A DNA stretch of 64,000 nucleotides from Paenibacillus andongensis (lineage in GTDB: Bacteria; Bacillota; Bacilli; Paenibacillales; NBRC-103111): assembly GCF_025369935.1 (NCBI RefSeq), contig NZ_CP104467.1, positions 4,781,001 through 4,845,000 of the forward strand. The letters are read 5' to 3'. Positions within the stretch are counted from its first letter, which is position 1; the number at the start of each line of letters is the position of its first letter. Under the pieces are notes generated by a model, which saw only the letters and a program-made list of their open reading frames with translations, was not told the DNA's origin and did no database searches. A program made the position numbers and the translations under genes. Shown in pieces: positions 8,577-17,164 of this stretch.

Positions 8577-9692
8577 TTACTTTAAGAGCGAGTAAATATC
8601 GGTATAGCTGTAGCCATGTGCCTCAGCAACAGCTTGGTAAGTAACATGACCCGCGACCACGTTGATGCCCTTTGCAATCGCTTTGTTGTCCAAAGCTGCA
8701 CGTGCATAGCCTTTGCTTGCAATTTGCAAGCCATACGGTGTTGTCACATTCGTCAGTGCCAGCGTGGACGTACGTGCGACAGCTCCTGGCATGTTGGCCA
8801 CCGCGTAATGAATGACACCATGCTTCACATAGGTCGGTTGATCATGCGTCGTAATGCGGTCGATCGTCTCGATGGAGCCGCCTTGGTCAATTGCAACATC
8901 AACGATAACGCTGCCAGGGCTCATCATTTTGACCATGTCTTCGGTCACGAGACGCGGTGCGCGAGCTCCTGGAATAAGGACAGCTCCAATGACCAAATCA
9001 GCGCGACGAACGACCTCGGCGATGTTGTAGGGATTGGACATAATTGTCTTCACGCGACCTTGGAACTGATCGTCCAATTGACGTAAGCGATCTGGATTCA
9101 AGTCAACGATGCTAACATCAGCACCAAGACCGATGGCCATTTTCGCCGCATTCGCACCAACAATCCCCCCACCAATTACAGCTACCTTACCGGGCTCAAC
9201 TCCGGGTACACCGCCTAGTAGAATTCCTTTACCCCCATGCGCTTTCTCTAGGAAATGAGCACCGATTTGAACGGACATGCGTCCTGCCACTTCACTCATT
9301 GGCGTCAGCAATGGAAGGCTGCCGTTGTCCAATTGAATGGTTTCATAGGCGATTGCAGTTACTTTATTATGAGCTAAAGCGTGCGTCAATTCGGCCTCAG
9401 GTGCAAGGTGTAAATACGTGTATAAAATCAAACCCTCGTGGAAGTAACCATACTCTTCAGGGAGTGGTTCTTTCACTTTAACGACCATATCTGCCGACCA
9501 TACTTCAGCAGCTGAGGCAACGATGGTTGCCCCTGCCCCTGCATAATCTTCATCCGTAAATCCAATGCTTTGACCTGCTAAGGTTTCGATGATAATGTCA
9601 TGACCTGCTTTTTTGTAAGATAGCACGGAGCTAGGCGTCATGCCCACACGAAACTCATTATTTTTTATTTCCTTAGGAACCCCAATGATCAT
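8577..9692 (-). CDS. ald: Alanine dehydrogenase
   Basis: Ald catalyses NAD-dependent oxidative deamination of L-alanine to pyruvate and ammonia, used in alanine catabolism and in sporulating Bacillus. The 371 residues match the family. The N-terminal signature [17 protein letters not shown], the catalytic lysine in [11 protein letters not shown] (about 70-75), the histidine in [10 protein letters not shown] (about 96), and the NAD-binding [10 protein letters not shown] (about 172-181) are all present. The gene downstream of the regulator at 9815 is transcribed in the same direction after a 122-base gap, which probably holds its own activated promoter. Confidence 0.96.
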   Translation of the reverse strand: MIIGVPKEIKNNEFRVGMTPSSVLSYKKAGHDIIIETLAGQSIGFTDEDYAGAGATIVASAAEVWSADMVVKVKEPLPEEYGYFHEGLILYTYLHLAPEAELTHALAHNKVTAIAYETIQLDNGSLPLLTPMSEVAGRMSVQIGAHFLEKAHGGKGILLGGVPGVEPGKVAVIGGGIVGANAAKMAIGLGADVSIVDLNPDRLRQLDDQFQGRVKTIMSNPYNIAEVVRRADLVIGAVLIPGARAPRLVTEDMVKMMSPGSVIVDVAIDQGGSIETIDRITTHDQPTYVKHGVIHYAVANMPGAVARTSTLALTNVTTPYGLQIASKGYARAALDNKAIAKGINVVAGHVTYQAVAEAHGYSYTDIYSLLK

Positions 9693-9814
9693 TCTGCATC
9701 TACCTCTCTGGATGATCCCATAAAAAATGGATCAATCTCATCTCGTCTCCAAGTATAAGACCGATCCATGGACGTTCCATTAGACAAATTGTAAAAAATG
9801 TTTACAAATTCTTT

Positions 9815-11470
9815 TCACATTTTCATTTGCGGATTCAAAAGCTGGTAAGCCCGTATCCCCACCTGAAGCGCCAAGCGCTTTTCCGGCAGCATGTAGTCGG
9901 CTCCAAGCAGCTCTTCTATTTTTTCCAAGCGGTAATAAAGCGATTGTCGGACGATAAATAGCTGCTGAGCTGCAATTTGCTTGGAGCCATCCGTATCGAG
10001 GTAAACCTTGAGTGTGCGCAGGAGCTCGCTGCCTTTCATTTGATCATGATCGATGATTGGTCCTAGATACGTACGTACGAAGGATTGTAATATCTGTTTA
10101 TCTGGCATGTGTAATAACAATTGAAACACGCCAAGCTCATCGAAAAACAGCACCTTTCCCTGCAGTGTTGGAGAAAGCGAAATCGCTTGAAGCGCCTCCT
10201 GGTAGCTAATGTGAGCTTGCAAAAAGCTTCGATTGCTCTGGCCAACGCCAATGGTTAACTTGATCTCATCCTCGGCCTTCAGGTATTGAATGGATTGGAA
10301 AACCTGCTGAAGGCGTTCTTTAGACGGCCGTTTTTTCGTTGCTTTATCAAAGGCTACGACGACGAGTCTATTATTTTTTAACGTAATCAATGGATGAAAG
10401 GAATGCTGCTCAAAAACAGATCTTACGGCAAGTGAAAGATGAATACCCGAAGACTCCACTCCCTCTTCTTCCTTGTTATCCCCCTCCGCTTGTTCATGCT
10501 CAAATTCGATCAAAATGACGTGATAGGGTAGCTCGTTAAGCCGCTTAAATTCAGACCCAATCAATACTTTAATTTGCTCTTCGTCATGAATCCGCAGGTG
10601 GAGCAGATCATCTACCCAAAGCGTTTGTGAATACAATTTGCGCTCTTCGATATATCGTTTGCGCAGCAAATCCTGTGCGATAGACAATGAGGCGGAATCC
10701 AGAATTAAGTACTCATATTCCTGCGGCTTTCGGCTGAACACTAGGATGATATGTGCCCATGTTTTACCCATAGCCCCAACGGGTTGTACGATAACAGTTT
10801 GACCCTCAACTTCCATCACGTAAGGAGCTGCTGTATTTCCATTGTTCAGGCTTTCGACCAGTCGGCTTTCAAGAAAATCCAGCCACTGTCCTGACTCCCG
10901 GCTCCCTAAATGCGGGATAAACTTCGGCTGTCCATTCAGTGGTACATAAATAACTTGTGCTTTGGTACTACTTTGCAGCAGACCCAATACATGGGAAACT
11001 CCTTGTGAAGATAGCGTCATTCGATGGAATTCACGTGATATTTTCTCCAAATCCTGAAGTGCTTTATGGTGTTGATTGATAATATGGGCATGAATATCCT
11101 GCGTAATGTCAATGAACCGCACAGCTTGCGGAAAAATAATGAGCGGGAAATGATAGGTTTCCGCCGCTTGTATCCATTCCTGTGGAACTGAACTCAAATA
11201 GTGTCCCATTTCGATACAGAGACACGTCACGTTTTTATTAATCAATTGCTTTAGATATGACATGAACAATTCCGTATCGCTCTTAAAGGCAGCTCCTGTC
11301 GTAAGGATCATTTCTCCGCCCTGCAGCAATTGTTCAAACTGTATCACTTCAATGATATGTACCCAGCGCACTAGACGCTGTAATCCCTGTTTGCCTGCCG
11401 CCATATAAGCCTGCTCAAAACTGGGTCGTCCCAGCACTTCCTGCAGCGTTAATTGATAATCTTGATTCAA
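9815..11470 (-). CDS. adeR: PucR family transcriptional regulator, AdeR-like activator of ald
   Basis: The protein has the N-terminal PucR domain (about 5-125, LTLQEVLGRPSFEQAYMAAG), a central GGDEF-like/CdaR middle region, and a C-terminal PucR-type helix-turn-helix (about 495-545, KQIAAQQLFIVRQSLYYRLE). In B. subtilis the PucR-type AdeR activates ald; here the same type of gene lies directly upstream of ald, which supports the same role. The open frame begins at GTG 11479, but TTG 11470 is seven bases after GGAG and gives an N-terminus (NQDYQLTLQEVL) like other family members, so I chose it (551 residues). The symbol rests on context and family. Confidence 0.85.
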   Translation of the reverse strand: MNQDYQLTLQEVLGRPSFEQAYMAAGKQGLQRLVRWVHIIEVIQFEQLLQGGEMILTTGAAFKSDTELFMSYLKQLINKNVTCLCIEMGHYLSSVPQEWIQAAETYHFPLIIFPQAVRFIDITQDIHAHIINQHHKALQDLEKISREFHRMTLSSQGVSHVLGLLQSSTKAQVIYVPLNGQPKFIPHLGSRESGQWLDFLESRLVESLNNGNTAAPYVMEVEGQTVIVQPVGAMGKTWAHIILVFSRKPQEYEYLILDSASLSIAQDLLRKRYIEERKLYSQTLWVDDLLHLRIHDEEQIKVLIGSEFKRLNELPYHVILIEFEHEQAEGDNKEEEGVESSGIHLSLAVRSVFEQHSFHPLITLKNNRLVVVAFDKATKKRPSKERLQQVFQSIQYLKAEDEIKLTIGVGQSNRSFLQAHISYQEALQAISLSPTLQGKVLFFDELGVFQLLLHMPDKQILQSFVRTYLGPIIDHDQMKGSELLRTLKVYLDTDGSKQIAAQQLFIVRQSLYYRLEKIEELLGADYMLPEKRLALQVGIRAYQLLNPQMKM

Positions 11471-11603
11471 AGGAGTCACTCCACTTTCTTTCCACTCATA
11501 TCAAAAGTTATCCACAACCGTCCATTCTGGCTATCTGTGGATAAATACGAATCAACAGCTAATTGACATAAGTTCAAGCTAATTGTCCCTCTAAGTTTAC
11601 ACG

Positions 11604-11643
11604 AAAAAAGCGCCTGTTTCATTAGGAAACAGAACGCTTTTTA
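11604..11643 (-). terminator. Terminator of the lacI-GH88-DUF2264 operon
   Basis: AAAAAAGCG, CCTGTTTC / GAAACAG and CGCTTTTT form a strong stem just beyond the DUF2264 stop; the minus strand ends in a run of T. Confidence 0.85.
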
Positions 11644-11656
11644 TTAAGCCAATCAA

Positions 11657-12808
11657 TTATAACGCTTTATCAATGGTAACGGTTTGCCCAGACCATACCT
11701 TTTGAGACGTCCAAGGGGTATCTGCCCCCTGCCAAAATTCATCATCTGCTCGCAATCCTAAAGGAAGGAAAACAGCGGAACATAAGTATAGGCTGCCTGT
11801 GGAGATATACGTTTCGCCAAGTTCGGGCTGGTGTCCGCAAAGTCCAATCTTTAGCCAGCCGGCCTCATCGAATGTATCTGGGGCTTCAATTAGCCGGTGG
11901 ATGACCGCACTTAATGCGCACCTTACTTGTGCTGGCGCAACACCAGCCGGCAACTCTCGGCGTAATGCAGAATGCGCGAGTGATTGAAAAGCGCCGAAAC
12001 GATAGGCAAGCGACCGGCCAGTAACAGGAAATGTCCCCTCCGGTGAGATCGATCGCTCCTGCACAGCTGCATAACGCTGGGCTCTAATCAGAATATTCTC
12101 GCGCATTTCCGCCCAATCTTCGTAATGCCCCTGAACCTGCTCAATGATATCAACCAACATGGGTTGAATCACGAAGCTGTTGTAATAATCGGCATGATAA
12201 TGAGGACCATCACCGTACATCCCATCACCAAGGTACCACTGCTCGTGCTGCTTAAGAGCAAAGTCCACACGCATCGTATCCCAATCCTCGCCCATTACAC
12301 CTAATGCCGTTTCGGTCATAGCTGCAAATAAGAGCCAGTTGTTGAAACCCGGTTTGCGCGTTCTTGTTGCCTTCATGGCTTTCACCAGATTGCCCTGAAC
12401 ACGGCTGTCCAAACGATGCCAAAGCGTGTTAGGGGCTCTTAGGATCGCATTAGCCAAGAATGCCGTATCTACAATCGGCTGCATGCCTTTGGAAAAGTTC
12501 AAAAAATCAGGCGACTCCGGATCCGTCGCCGCGTCCAGACCGGCTCGGACCAACTCGCCGTAGTGAAGACGAAGTTTCTCTTCCTCAACGTCCAGAGCTG
12601 GATTTTCTAACCACGGTGCCATGCCTACCAGTGTCCGCGCAAATGCTTCTAGATGCGAATACTGGAGCTGCTCCTCTTTTTTATTTTCTACCGGCATTGT
12701 TGCGCGCAGCTTTCTAGATGCCAATGCCTTGATCACAGGATCAGCTATGCGAAGCATCGTAGCCAACCAATAGGCTCGGTCATTGCCGGCTGCAGCGCGA
12801 TTATTCAT
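11657..12808 (-). CDS. DUF2264 domain-containing protein (putative uronide/glycan enzyme)
   Basis: The 383-residue protein matches the DUF2264 family, seen from RAYWLATMLRIADPVIKALA, SHLEAFARTLVGMAPWL, FNNWLLFAAMTETALGVMG and YGDGPHYHADYYNSFVIQPM. These proteins are predicted (alpha/alpha)6 toroids found with pectin and glycosaminoglycan enzymes; their reaction is not established. It overlaps the end of the GH88 gene by eight bases, so it is translationally coupled and probably acts on the same oligosaccharide in the cytoplasm. No signal peptide is visible. Start: ATG with AAAGG eight bases upstream. Confidence 0.88.
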   Translation of the reverse strand: MNNRAAAGNDRAYWLATMLRIADPVIKALASRKLRATMPVENKKEEQLQYSHLEAFARTLVGMAPWLENPALDVEEEKLRLHYGELVRAGLDAATDPESPDFLNFSKGMQPIVDTAFLANAILRAPNTLWHRLDSRVQGNLVKAMKATRTRKPGFNNWLLFAAMTETALGVMGEDWDTMRVDFALKQHEQWYLGDGMYGDGPHYHADYYNSFVIQPMLVDIIEQVQGHYEDWAEMRENILIRAQRYAAVQERSISPEGTFPVTGRSLAYRFGAFQSLAHSALRRELPAGVAPAQVRCALSAVIHRLIEAPDTFDEAGWLKIGLCGHQPELGETYISTGSLYLCSAVFLPLGLRADDEFWQGADTPWTSQKVWSGQTVTIDKAL

Positions 12809-13916
12809 ACCAGTAGCCTTTGATTCCTTTTTCCAATCTAACCAGGGCCTCTAAATAGTAGTAATCGCCCCAAATCACGAAATCATCAGGCGCCGCTCCG
12901 CCGCGAACGCTATAAGAACCGCGCTCAATGAAGCCTTGTGCATCTGGCTTGCTTGCGTATGATTTCACTAAGCCAGCCATGGAACGCTGAATCGCATTTT
13001 CCAAATAACCGCGATCTGCATCATCTGCCGATAAATGCTCTAATATTTCCAAAGCCCCCGCTGAAGCAATGGCTGAAGCTGAGCTGTCCCGCTTCGTTTC
13101 TGCGTTCACAGGCGCATTGAAATCCCAGTAAACAACATCATCCTCAGGCAAGCGGTCAAAGAAATAACGGGCTAAGCGTTTGGCAGTTTCTAGATAAAGC
13201 GGGTTCTTGGTGTAGCGGTAAGAAAGCGCGAACCCGTAAATTCCCCAAGATTGGCCGCGAGTCCACGTCGATCCATCGCTATAACCTTGCGCAGTCCCGC
13301 CATGAAGTGGTTCACCATTCTCTTGATCAAAGTAGAACGTATGATAGGAAGAATCATCGCCACGAACCAAATAGCGGCGGCTCAAATCCGCATGAATCAT
13401 GGCAACATCCTTGTATTTGGCATCGCCTGTTTGCTCGTAAGCCCAGTACAGCAAAGGCAAATTCATTAAGCAATCAATGATGATACGGCCCCCATTTTCT
13501 TTATCCCCTTCTGGTCCCCAAGCTTGAATATATTGACCCTTCGGTCTCCAGCGCTTCATCAGCACATCGGCAGCTTGCAGCGTAAGTTGTCTCGCAGAGT
13601 CATCTTTCTCAATAATCCATTGCGCTTTAGAAGATAAAGAATATAAGAACCCAATATCGTGGTGGTCTAGTGCTACATTGTTTTCGAGTCTTTGCTTAAA
13701 GCTCGCAACTGTTTTCTGAGCGGCTTGTTGGAACGCTTTGTCACCGCTATATTCGTAACCTAACCACAAAATACCTGACCAAAAGCCGTCCGTCCAATCC
13801 GTATTCGGATTCAAATGATACACATCATTTTCACTTACGTGAGGAAATAAATCCCCAAAACGTTCGATATTCACTTTCGTTTTTTGCAAAGCATCTTCAA
13901 TGGCTTGTTTCCACAT
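12801..13916 (-). CDS. Glycoside hydrolase family 88 protein (unsaturated uronyl hydrolase)
   Basis: GH88 enzymes hydrate the double bond of the unsaturated uronic acid left by polysaccharide lyases and so release it from oligosaccharides. The 371 residues contain NTDWTDGFWSGILWLGYEYS (about 38-57), the aspartates of LDHHDIGFLY (about 83-92) and IIIDCLMNLPLLYWA (about 145-159) that correspond to the catalytic pair of the family, and the WTRGQSWGIYGFALSYRYT signature (about 217-235). It starts seven bases after the lacI stop and overlaps the DUF2264 gene. The expected substrate is a lyase product of pectin, rhamnogalacturonan or glycosaminoglycan; which one cannot be told. Confidence 0.92.
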   Translation of the reverse strand: MWKQAIEDALQKTKVNIERFGDLFPHVSENDVYHLNPNTDWTDGFWSGILWLGYEYSGDKAFQQAAQKTVASFKQRLENNVALDHHDIGFLYSLSSKAQWIIEKDDSARQLTLQAADVLMKRWRPKGQYIQAWGPEGDKENGGRIIIDCLMNLPLLYWAYEQTGDAKYKDVAMIHADLSRRYLVRGDDSSYHTFYFDQENGEPLHGGTAQGYSDGSTWTRGQSWGIYGFALSYRYTKNPLYLETAKRLARYFFDRLPEDDVVYWDFNAPVNAETKRDSSASAIASAGALEILEHLSADDADRGYLENAIQRSMAGLVKSYASKPDAQGFIERGSYSVRGGAAPDDFVIWGDYYYLEALVRLEKGIKGYWYE

Positions 13917-13923
13917 GTTCGAT

Positions 13924-14952
13924 TCACTCCGTTTTCAATGATTTGGTTGATTCTCGTTCTATAAAAGTAAGCGGGACCTCGATCTCTCGTTCCTCAACAG
14001 ACTCAGCCTTATTGCCAAACTTATGTAGCAGCTTGTTAATGGCCGTTTGGGCTTGATAGTCATAAGGAATATCCCAACTTGATATACCCGGATAACTGTT
14101 TTTAGCTATAAAATCGTTATTAATCCCAATAATCTGAAGCTGGTTTGGGATATCAATCCGCAGCTTATTGGCTGCCGATAAGATTCGTAAGGCAACATGG
14201 TCATCAAAAGCAACAATACCTACGGGCATCGCATGCCGCTGCAATAAACTTTTAAGAAAAGCTTCTATATCCAAATCCTTCGTGTCCACGATTTCATGAA
14301 TGACATCGCTTGCATATTGCTGAACCCCGGTATTGAAACCCTTGCGACGCTGTTCGTCGATGACTTTAGAACCTTTACTGCCTACATAGCAAAGCGCTCC
14401 ACAGCCACGTTCCACCAACAATTTCGTGGATTGTTTGCAAGCCTCGGCAAAACCTAAATTCACTGCGCCTAACGCAATATCCTCCGGCCAGTTCCAACCA
14501 TTGATAAGAACTAATGGCGTTCCGCTGTTTACGATCGACCGTGTAGATTCGAAACCCATGGCTAAACCATGACAAATCAATCCGTCTACTCTACGCTGCA
14601 GCAAAACTTCGAGATTTCTCCGCTCAATATCCGGATCGAATCCCCCAGAAGAAAACACTGATAAGTGATACCCCGCATTATGTGCTTCAATTTGCAAACG
14701 TTCAGCGAGCTGTCCATAGTAATTCGTTAACCCTGGTAAGATAAGACCGATCTCATACGTTTTACTGCGGCTTAACCCCGCTGCCATCGTATTCCGTCGA
14801 TAACCTAATTGCTCAGCAGCCAATTCGACCTTGCGAATCGTCTCTTTGGACGAACGAATACCACCTCGATTCAGCACATTGGAGACTGTGGCAATGGATA
14901 CTCCTGCTGCTGCCGCCACTTCTACAATTGTGACTTGTTTGGGCTTGCTCAT
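13924..14952 (-). CDS. LacI family transcriptional repressor
   Basis: The 342 residues show an N-terminal LacI helix-turn-helix (TIVEVAAAAGVSIATVSNVL, about 8-27) with hinge helix, and a periplasmic-binding-protein-like effector domain (YEIGLILPGLTNYYGQL onward). It is the first gene of the operon with GH88 and DUF2264, so it probably represses its own operon until an uronide inducer appears. Two palindromic sites lie just upstream (14973-14986 and 15005-15018) and a third copy lies in front of the unknown gene at 4344. Confidence 0.93.
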   Translation of the reverse strand: MSKPKQVTIVEVAAAAGVSIATVSNVLNRGGIRSSKETIRKVELAAEQLGYRRNTMAAGLSRSKTYEIGLILPGLTNYYGQLAERLQIEAHNAGYHLSVFSSGGFDPDIERRNLEVLLQRRVDGLICHGLAMGFESTRSIVNSGTPLVLINGWNWPEDIALGAVNLGFAEACKQSTKLLVERGCGALCYVGSKGSKVIDEQRRKGFNTGVQQYASDVIHEIVDTKDLDIEAFLKSLLQRHAMPVGIVAFDDHVALRILSAANKLRIDIPNQLQIIGINNDFIAKNSYPGISSWDIPYDYQAQTAINKLLHKFGNKAESVEEREIEVPLTFIERESTKSLKTE

Positions 14953-14972
14953 ACTTGTTTCAACTCCGTTTT

Positions 14973-14986
14973 GTTAAACGTTTAAC
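14973..14986. promoter_or_regulatory. Perfect 14-bp palindromic LacI operator (O1)
   Basis: GTTAAACGTTTAAC is a perfect palindrome centred on CG, as is usual for LacI-family operators. It sits about 21 bases before the lacI start, between it and the second site. Confidence 0.75.
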
Positions 14987-15004
14987 ATCCTCTATTAGCT
15001 TAAT

Positions 15005-15018
15005 TTGAAACGTTTAAC
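15005..15018. promoter_or_regulatory. Second LacI operator (O2)
   Basis: TTGAAACGTTTAAC matches O1 at 12 of 14 positions and is spaced 32 bases (about three helical turns) from it. The site at 4415 differs from it by one base. Confidence 0.7.
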
Positions 15019-15238
15019 CTGTCAAGAGTAAAATATATAATTTAACAGCTTCTCAATTTCGATGGAACCCACTGGATTTGGAGGATCACTTGACTGCTGT
15101 TTGTTCAGCCCACGAACCATTTTTGATAACAATTGATTCCAATTTCAAAACGGGCTCCCTTAACTGGCATTCGTCCATACATTTTATATGCCATTGAAAT
15201 ACAATAGTCTATCTTAATGCAGAAGGGAGCGATATGGA

Positions 15239-15349
15239 ATGGGTTATGCTGCAGGAGGTTGTTATGGCGGTGGTTTGGGTACAAGTACAGGTGTAGTCTT
15301 GGTTCTCTTCATTCTACTGGTGATAATTACAAGCGCATTTGTATGGTAA
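15239..15349 (+). CDS. YjcZ family sporulation miniprotein (36 aa)
   Basis: The 36-residue product begins MGYAAGGCYGGGLGTSTG and ends in a hydrophobic segment (VVLVLFILLVIITSAFVW) that fills one membrane span. This is the YjcZ/sporulation small-protein pattern: Gly-rich head, single helix, aromatic end. GGGAG lies nine bases upstream. Family members occur in many copies in spore formers and are linked to the sporulating cell; their role is not known. A paralogue lies 149 bases downstream. Confidence 0.85.
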   Translation: MGYAAGGCYGGGLGTSTGVVLVLFILLVIITSAFVW

Positions 15350-15498
15350 TTCGTAAAACACCTTAAATAGAATGCAACATTCGTAGGAAGTACATGGATG
15401 TCATTCAACCCATTTTTCACCCCAATCTCTCCACTTGTCCTTATTGATTTAATGGCTAATGAGGAGTCCTCAAAAAACGATGAAAGGAGTGGCTAAAT

Positions 15499-15606
15499 AT
15501 GGGATATCCAGCAGCAGCAACAACAGCAGGCTACGGTACTAGTTCAGCAGCAGTATTGGTTCTCTTTATTTTATTGGTTATTATTACAATGACTTTTGCT
15601 TGGTAA
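15499..15606 (+). CDS. YjcZ family sporulation miniprotein (35 aa)
   Basis: The 35-residue product starts MGYPAAATTAGYGTSSA and ends in VLVLFILLVIITMTFAW. The membrane span is nearly identical to that of the gene at 15239, while the heads differ. AAAGGAG lies ten bases upstream. The pair looks like a tandem duplication with a diverged head. A hairpin terminator follows at 15636. Confidence 0.85.
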   Translation: MGYPAAATTAGYGTSSAAVLVLFILLVIITMTFAW

Positions 15607-15635
15607 TAGAGCGTATTCTGTAAAAATAAAATTCA

Positions 15636-15667
15636 GATCCACAGCACACGCTGTGGGTCTCTTTCTG
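15636..15667 (+). terminator. Terminator after the YjcZ pair
   Basis: GATCCACAGC and GCTGTGGGTC form a 10-bp stem around ACAC, followed by a T-rich stretch. Confidence 0.65.
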
Positions 15668-15764
15668 TGTGCATTTACATAAAAAAAAATAAAACCATTT
15701 ACACTTTTCTTACGTAATACTTTTTATGCATGACATTTTTCAGCGTTAGGGAGGTTTCTTGCTT

Positions 15765-15857
15765 ATGACAACGACACTCGCTTTTCATCAAACCGCTTCA
15801 ATCCGGGACACTATCTCTATGTTGGTCTGGTATTTACGAAAGAAGCGAAGAGCGTAA
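15765..15857 (+). CDS. Possible 30-aa basic small protein, unknown
   Basis: AGGGAGG at 15748-15754 precedes an ATG by ten bases. The 30 codons end in a basic tail (WYLRKKRRA) after a short hydrophobic stretch. I do not recognise it. Between its stop and a strong terminator at 15945 lies a stretch able to fold (CGACG at 15904-15908 with CGTCG at 15929-15933, and GTCC with GGAC inside). The unit could encode a peptide, or be a small RNA with a chance ORF. Confidence 0.35.
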   Translation: MTTTLAFHQTASIRDTISMLVWYLRKKRRA

Positions 15858-15944
15858 CATGACTCGTGTCCCTACGAAATAAATACATCCGGATAAAAAC
15901 CTACGACGTCCAGCAGGACGCCAGCGTTCGTCGAGGTTGATTGG

Positions 15945-15996
15945 AAAAAGGCTGCTCCTCTGAAGAATTCATTCCTTCAAGAGATGCAGCCTTTTT
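15945..15996. terminator. Strong terminator between the small ORF and the SDR gene
   Basis: AAAAAGGCTGC pairs with GCAGCCTTTTT, with further pairing inside (CTCT.GAAG with CTTCAAGAG). It can stop the plus-strand unit and the SDR gene reading from the other side. Confidence 0.8.
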
Positions 15997-16047
15997 ACTG
16001 TTAGTAAAATATTCATGTTTAAGGGTTAGAACCCTTCACTGTTCAAC

Positions 16048-16830
16048 CTAAAGTGCCGCACCCTTACCGCCATCTATATTGACGGAAGTGCCAGTAACGT
16101 AGGAAGCTGCATCCGAGGATAAGAAGGTGATGACATTAGCTGCTTCCTCCGCGTTCCCAATCCTACCGAGCGGAATGTCATGCTTGGGATCCGATGCATA
16201 CTCCTCCCAAGTCTGCTCTGGCGCCTCTTTCTTCCAACCTCTCTCAATCTGGCTGCTGCGAATTTTCCCAATGCAAACGGTGTTCACACGAATCTGGGCT
16301 GATGCCAGATCTTTACTCATCGCATTCGTTAATGCAAGACCCGCAGCACGACTGACCGAAGTCGGCAGCGAAGAAGCAGGCGGTGTTTTGGCTGCGGAAG
16401 TCGTTATATTCACGATAGAGCCGCCTCCTGCTTGACGCATGTAAGGGATGGCATACCGGGAGCAATGAATGGCTCCAAATAATTTCAACTCAAGATCTTG
16501 CCGCCATAATTCCGTGCCTACCTGTTCAAATGGCCCAGCTGCAGACGTGCCTGCATTATTTACCAAAATATGTAAACCCCCAAATCGCTGAACGGTTTGT
16601 TCCACAGCGCGCTGACAATCAGCTTCCGAGGTCACATCCGCTTGTATCGTAAGCACCTCACCCTCTGTCAAATTACCTATTTGGATAGCGGCTTCTTGAA
16701 GCTGTTCCTCATTCCGCGCGAGTATCGCAACTTTGGCTCCCTCTCGCGATAAGGAAATAGCTGTTGCCAATCCAATTCCTTTACTTCCCCCAGTAATCAA
16801 GGCGACCTTCCCCTGCAATCCCAAATGCAT
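16048..16830 (-). CDS. SDR family oxidoreductase with altered active site
   Basis: The Rossmann motif TGGSKGIG (about residues 13-20), NNAG (about 91-94) and the C-terminal VTGTSVNIDGG identify a classical short-chain dehydrogenase of 260 residues. The catalytic YxxxK is replaced: at that place the protein reads TSVSR (Thr157, Arg161), while the serine before it is kept. NAD(P) binding is expected, but normal carbonyl reduction is doubtful. An earlier ATG at 16854 is in frame, but AAGGAAG lies nine bases before the ATG at 16830, so I start there. It stands alone between terminators. Confidence 0.88.
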   Translation of the reverse strand: MHLGLQGKVALITGGSKGIGLATAISLSREGAKVAILARNEEQLQEAAIQIGNLTEGEVLTIQADVTSEADCQRAVEQTVQRFGGLHILVNNAGTSAAGPFEQVGTELWRQDLELKLFGAIHCSRYAIPYMRQAGGGSIVNITTSAAKTPPASSLPTSVSRAAGLALTNAMSKDLASAQIRVNTVCIGKIRSSQIERGWKKEAPEQTWEEYASDPKHDIPLGRIGNAEEAANVITFLSSDAASYVTGTSVNIDGGKGAAL

Positions 16831-17164
16831 CGCTTCACGCTTCCTTTCCATCAATCTTAGTTGGGTATTTCAATAATTCTAGCATACTCCTATTCCACTC
16901 ATTTTTTCAAATTTCTATGGATTTTAAAAAAACTCAGGCCAGCTCCTTGGTGTAAACTCATACTTTAGTTCACGGAGAGGGTGATGTGGGGTGTTCAACG
17001 GCCCACAATAACTGCGAAAGTGCAGTTTATAAGCCGAAAAACGGCTTCTCAGCAGACCATCCTGCGCATTCGTTCTGAATAAGCGCGGAAAACGCGCTTA
17101 TTCAAAAACTGCTAAAAAAAGAGGAGCCTAGGCTCCTCCTGATAACTCTTTTAGGTTTGACGCA
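16831..17164. repeat. Intergenic gap with paired hairpin element (copy 1)
   Basis: I see no gene here. Stem-loop 1 is at 17031-17047 (AAGCCGAAAAACGGCTT), then CTTCTCAGCAGAC, then stem-loop 2 at 17077-17103: 11-bp arms GAATAAGCGCG / CGCGCTTATTC around GAAAA. The same arrangement, with an identical 27-base second hairpin, recurs at 62634-62711. The terminator of the next gene is at 17114-17138. Confidence 0.7.
17114..17138 (-). terminator. Terminator of the Gfo/Idh/MocA gene
   Basis: Perfect palindrome GAGGAGCCTAGGCTCCTC followed on the minus strand by seven T. Confidence 0.85.

Noticed and set aside
8326..8595. 89-codon plus-strand ORF before ald
   Set aside because: It overlaps the end of ald on the other strand, has no ribosome binding site, and its codons come from the repeat elements.
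15005..15018. CcpA cre site before lacI
   Set aside because: The central CG is not in the cre register; the sequence is a LacI-type palindrome like its neighbour.
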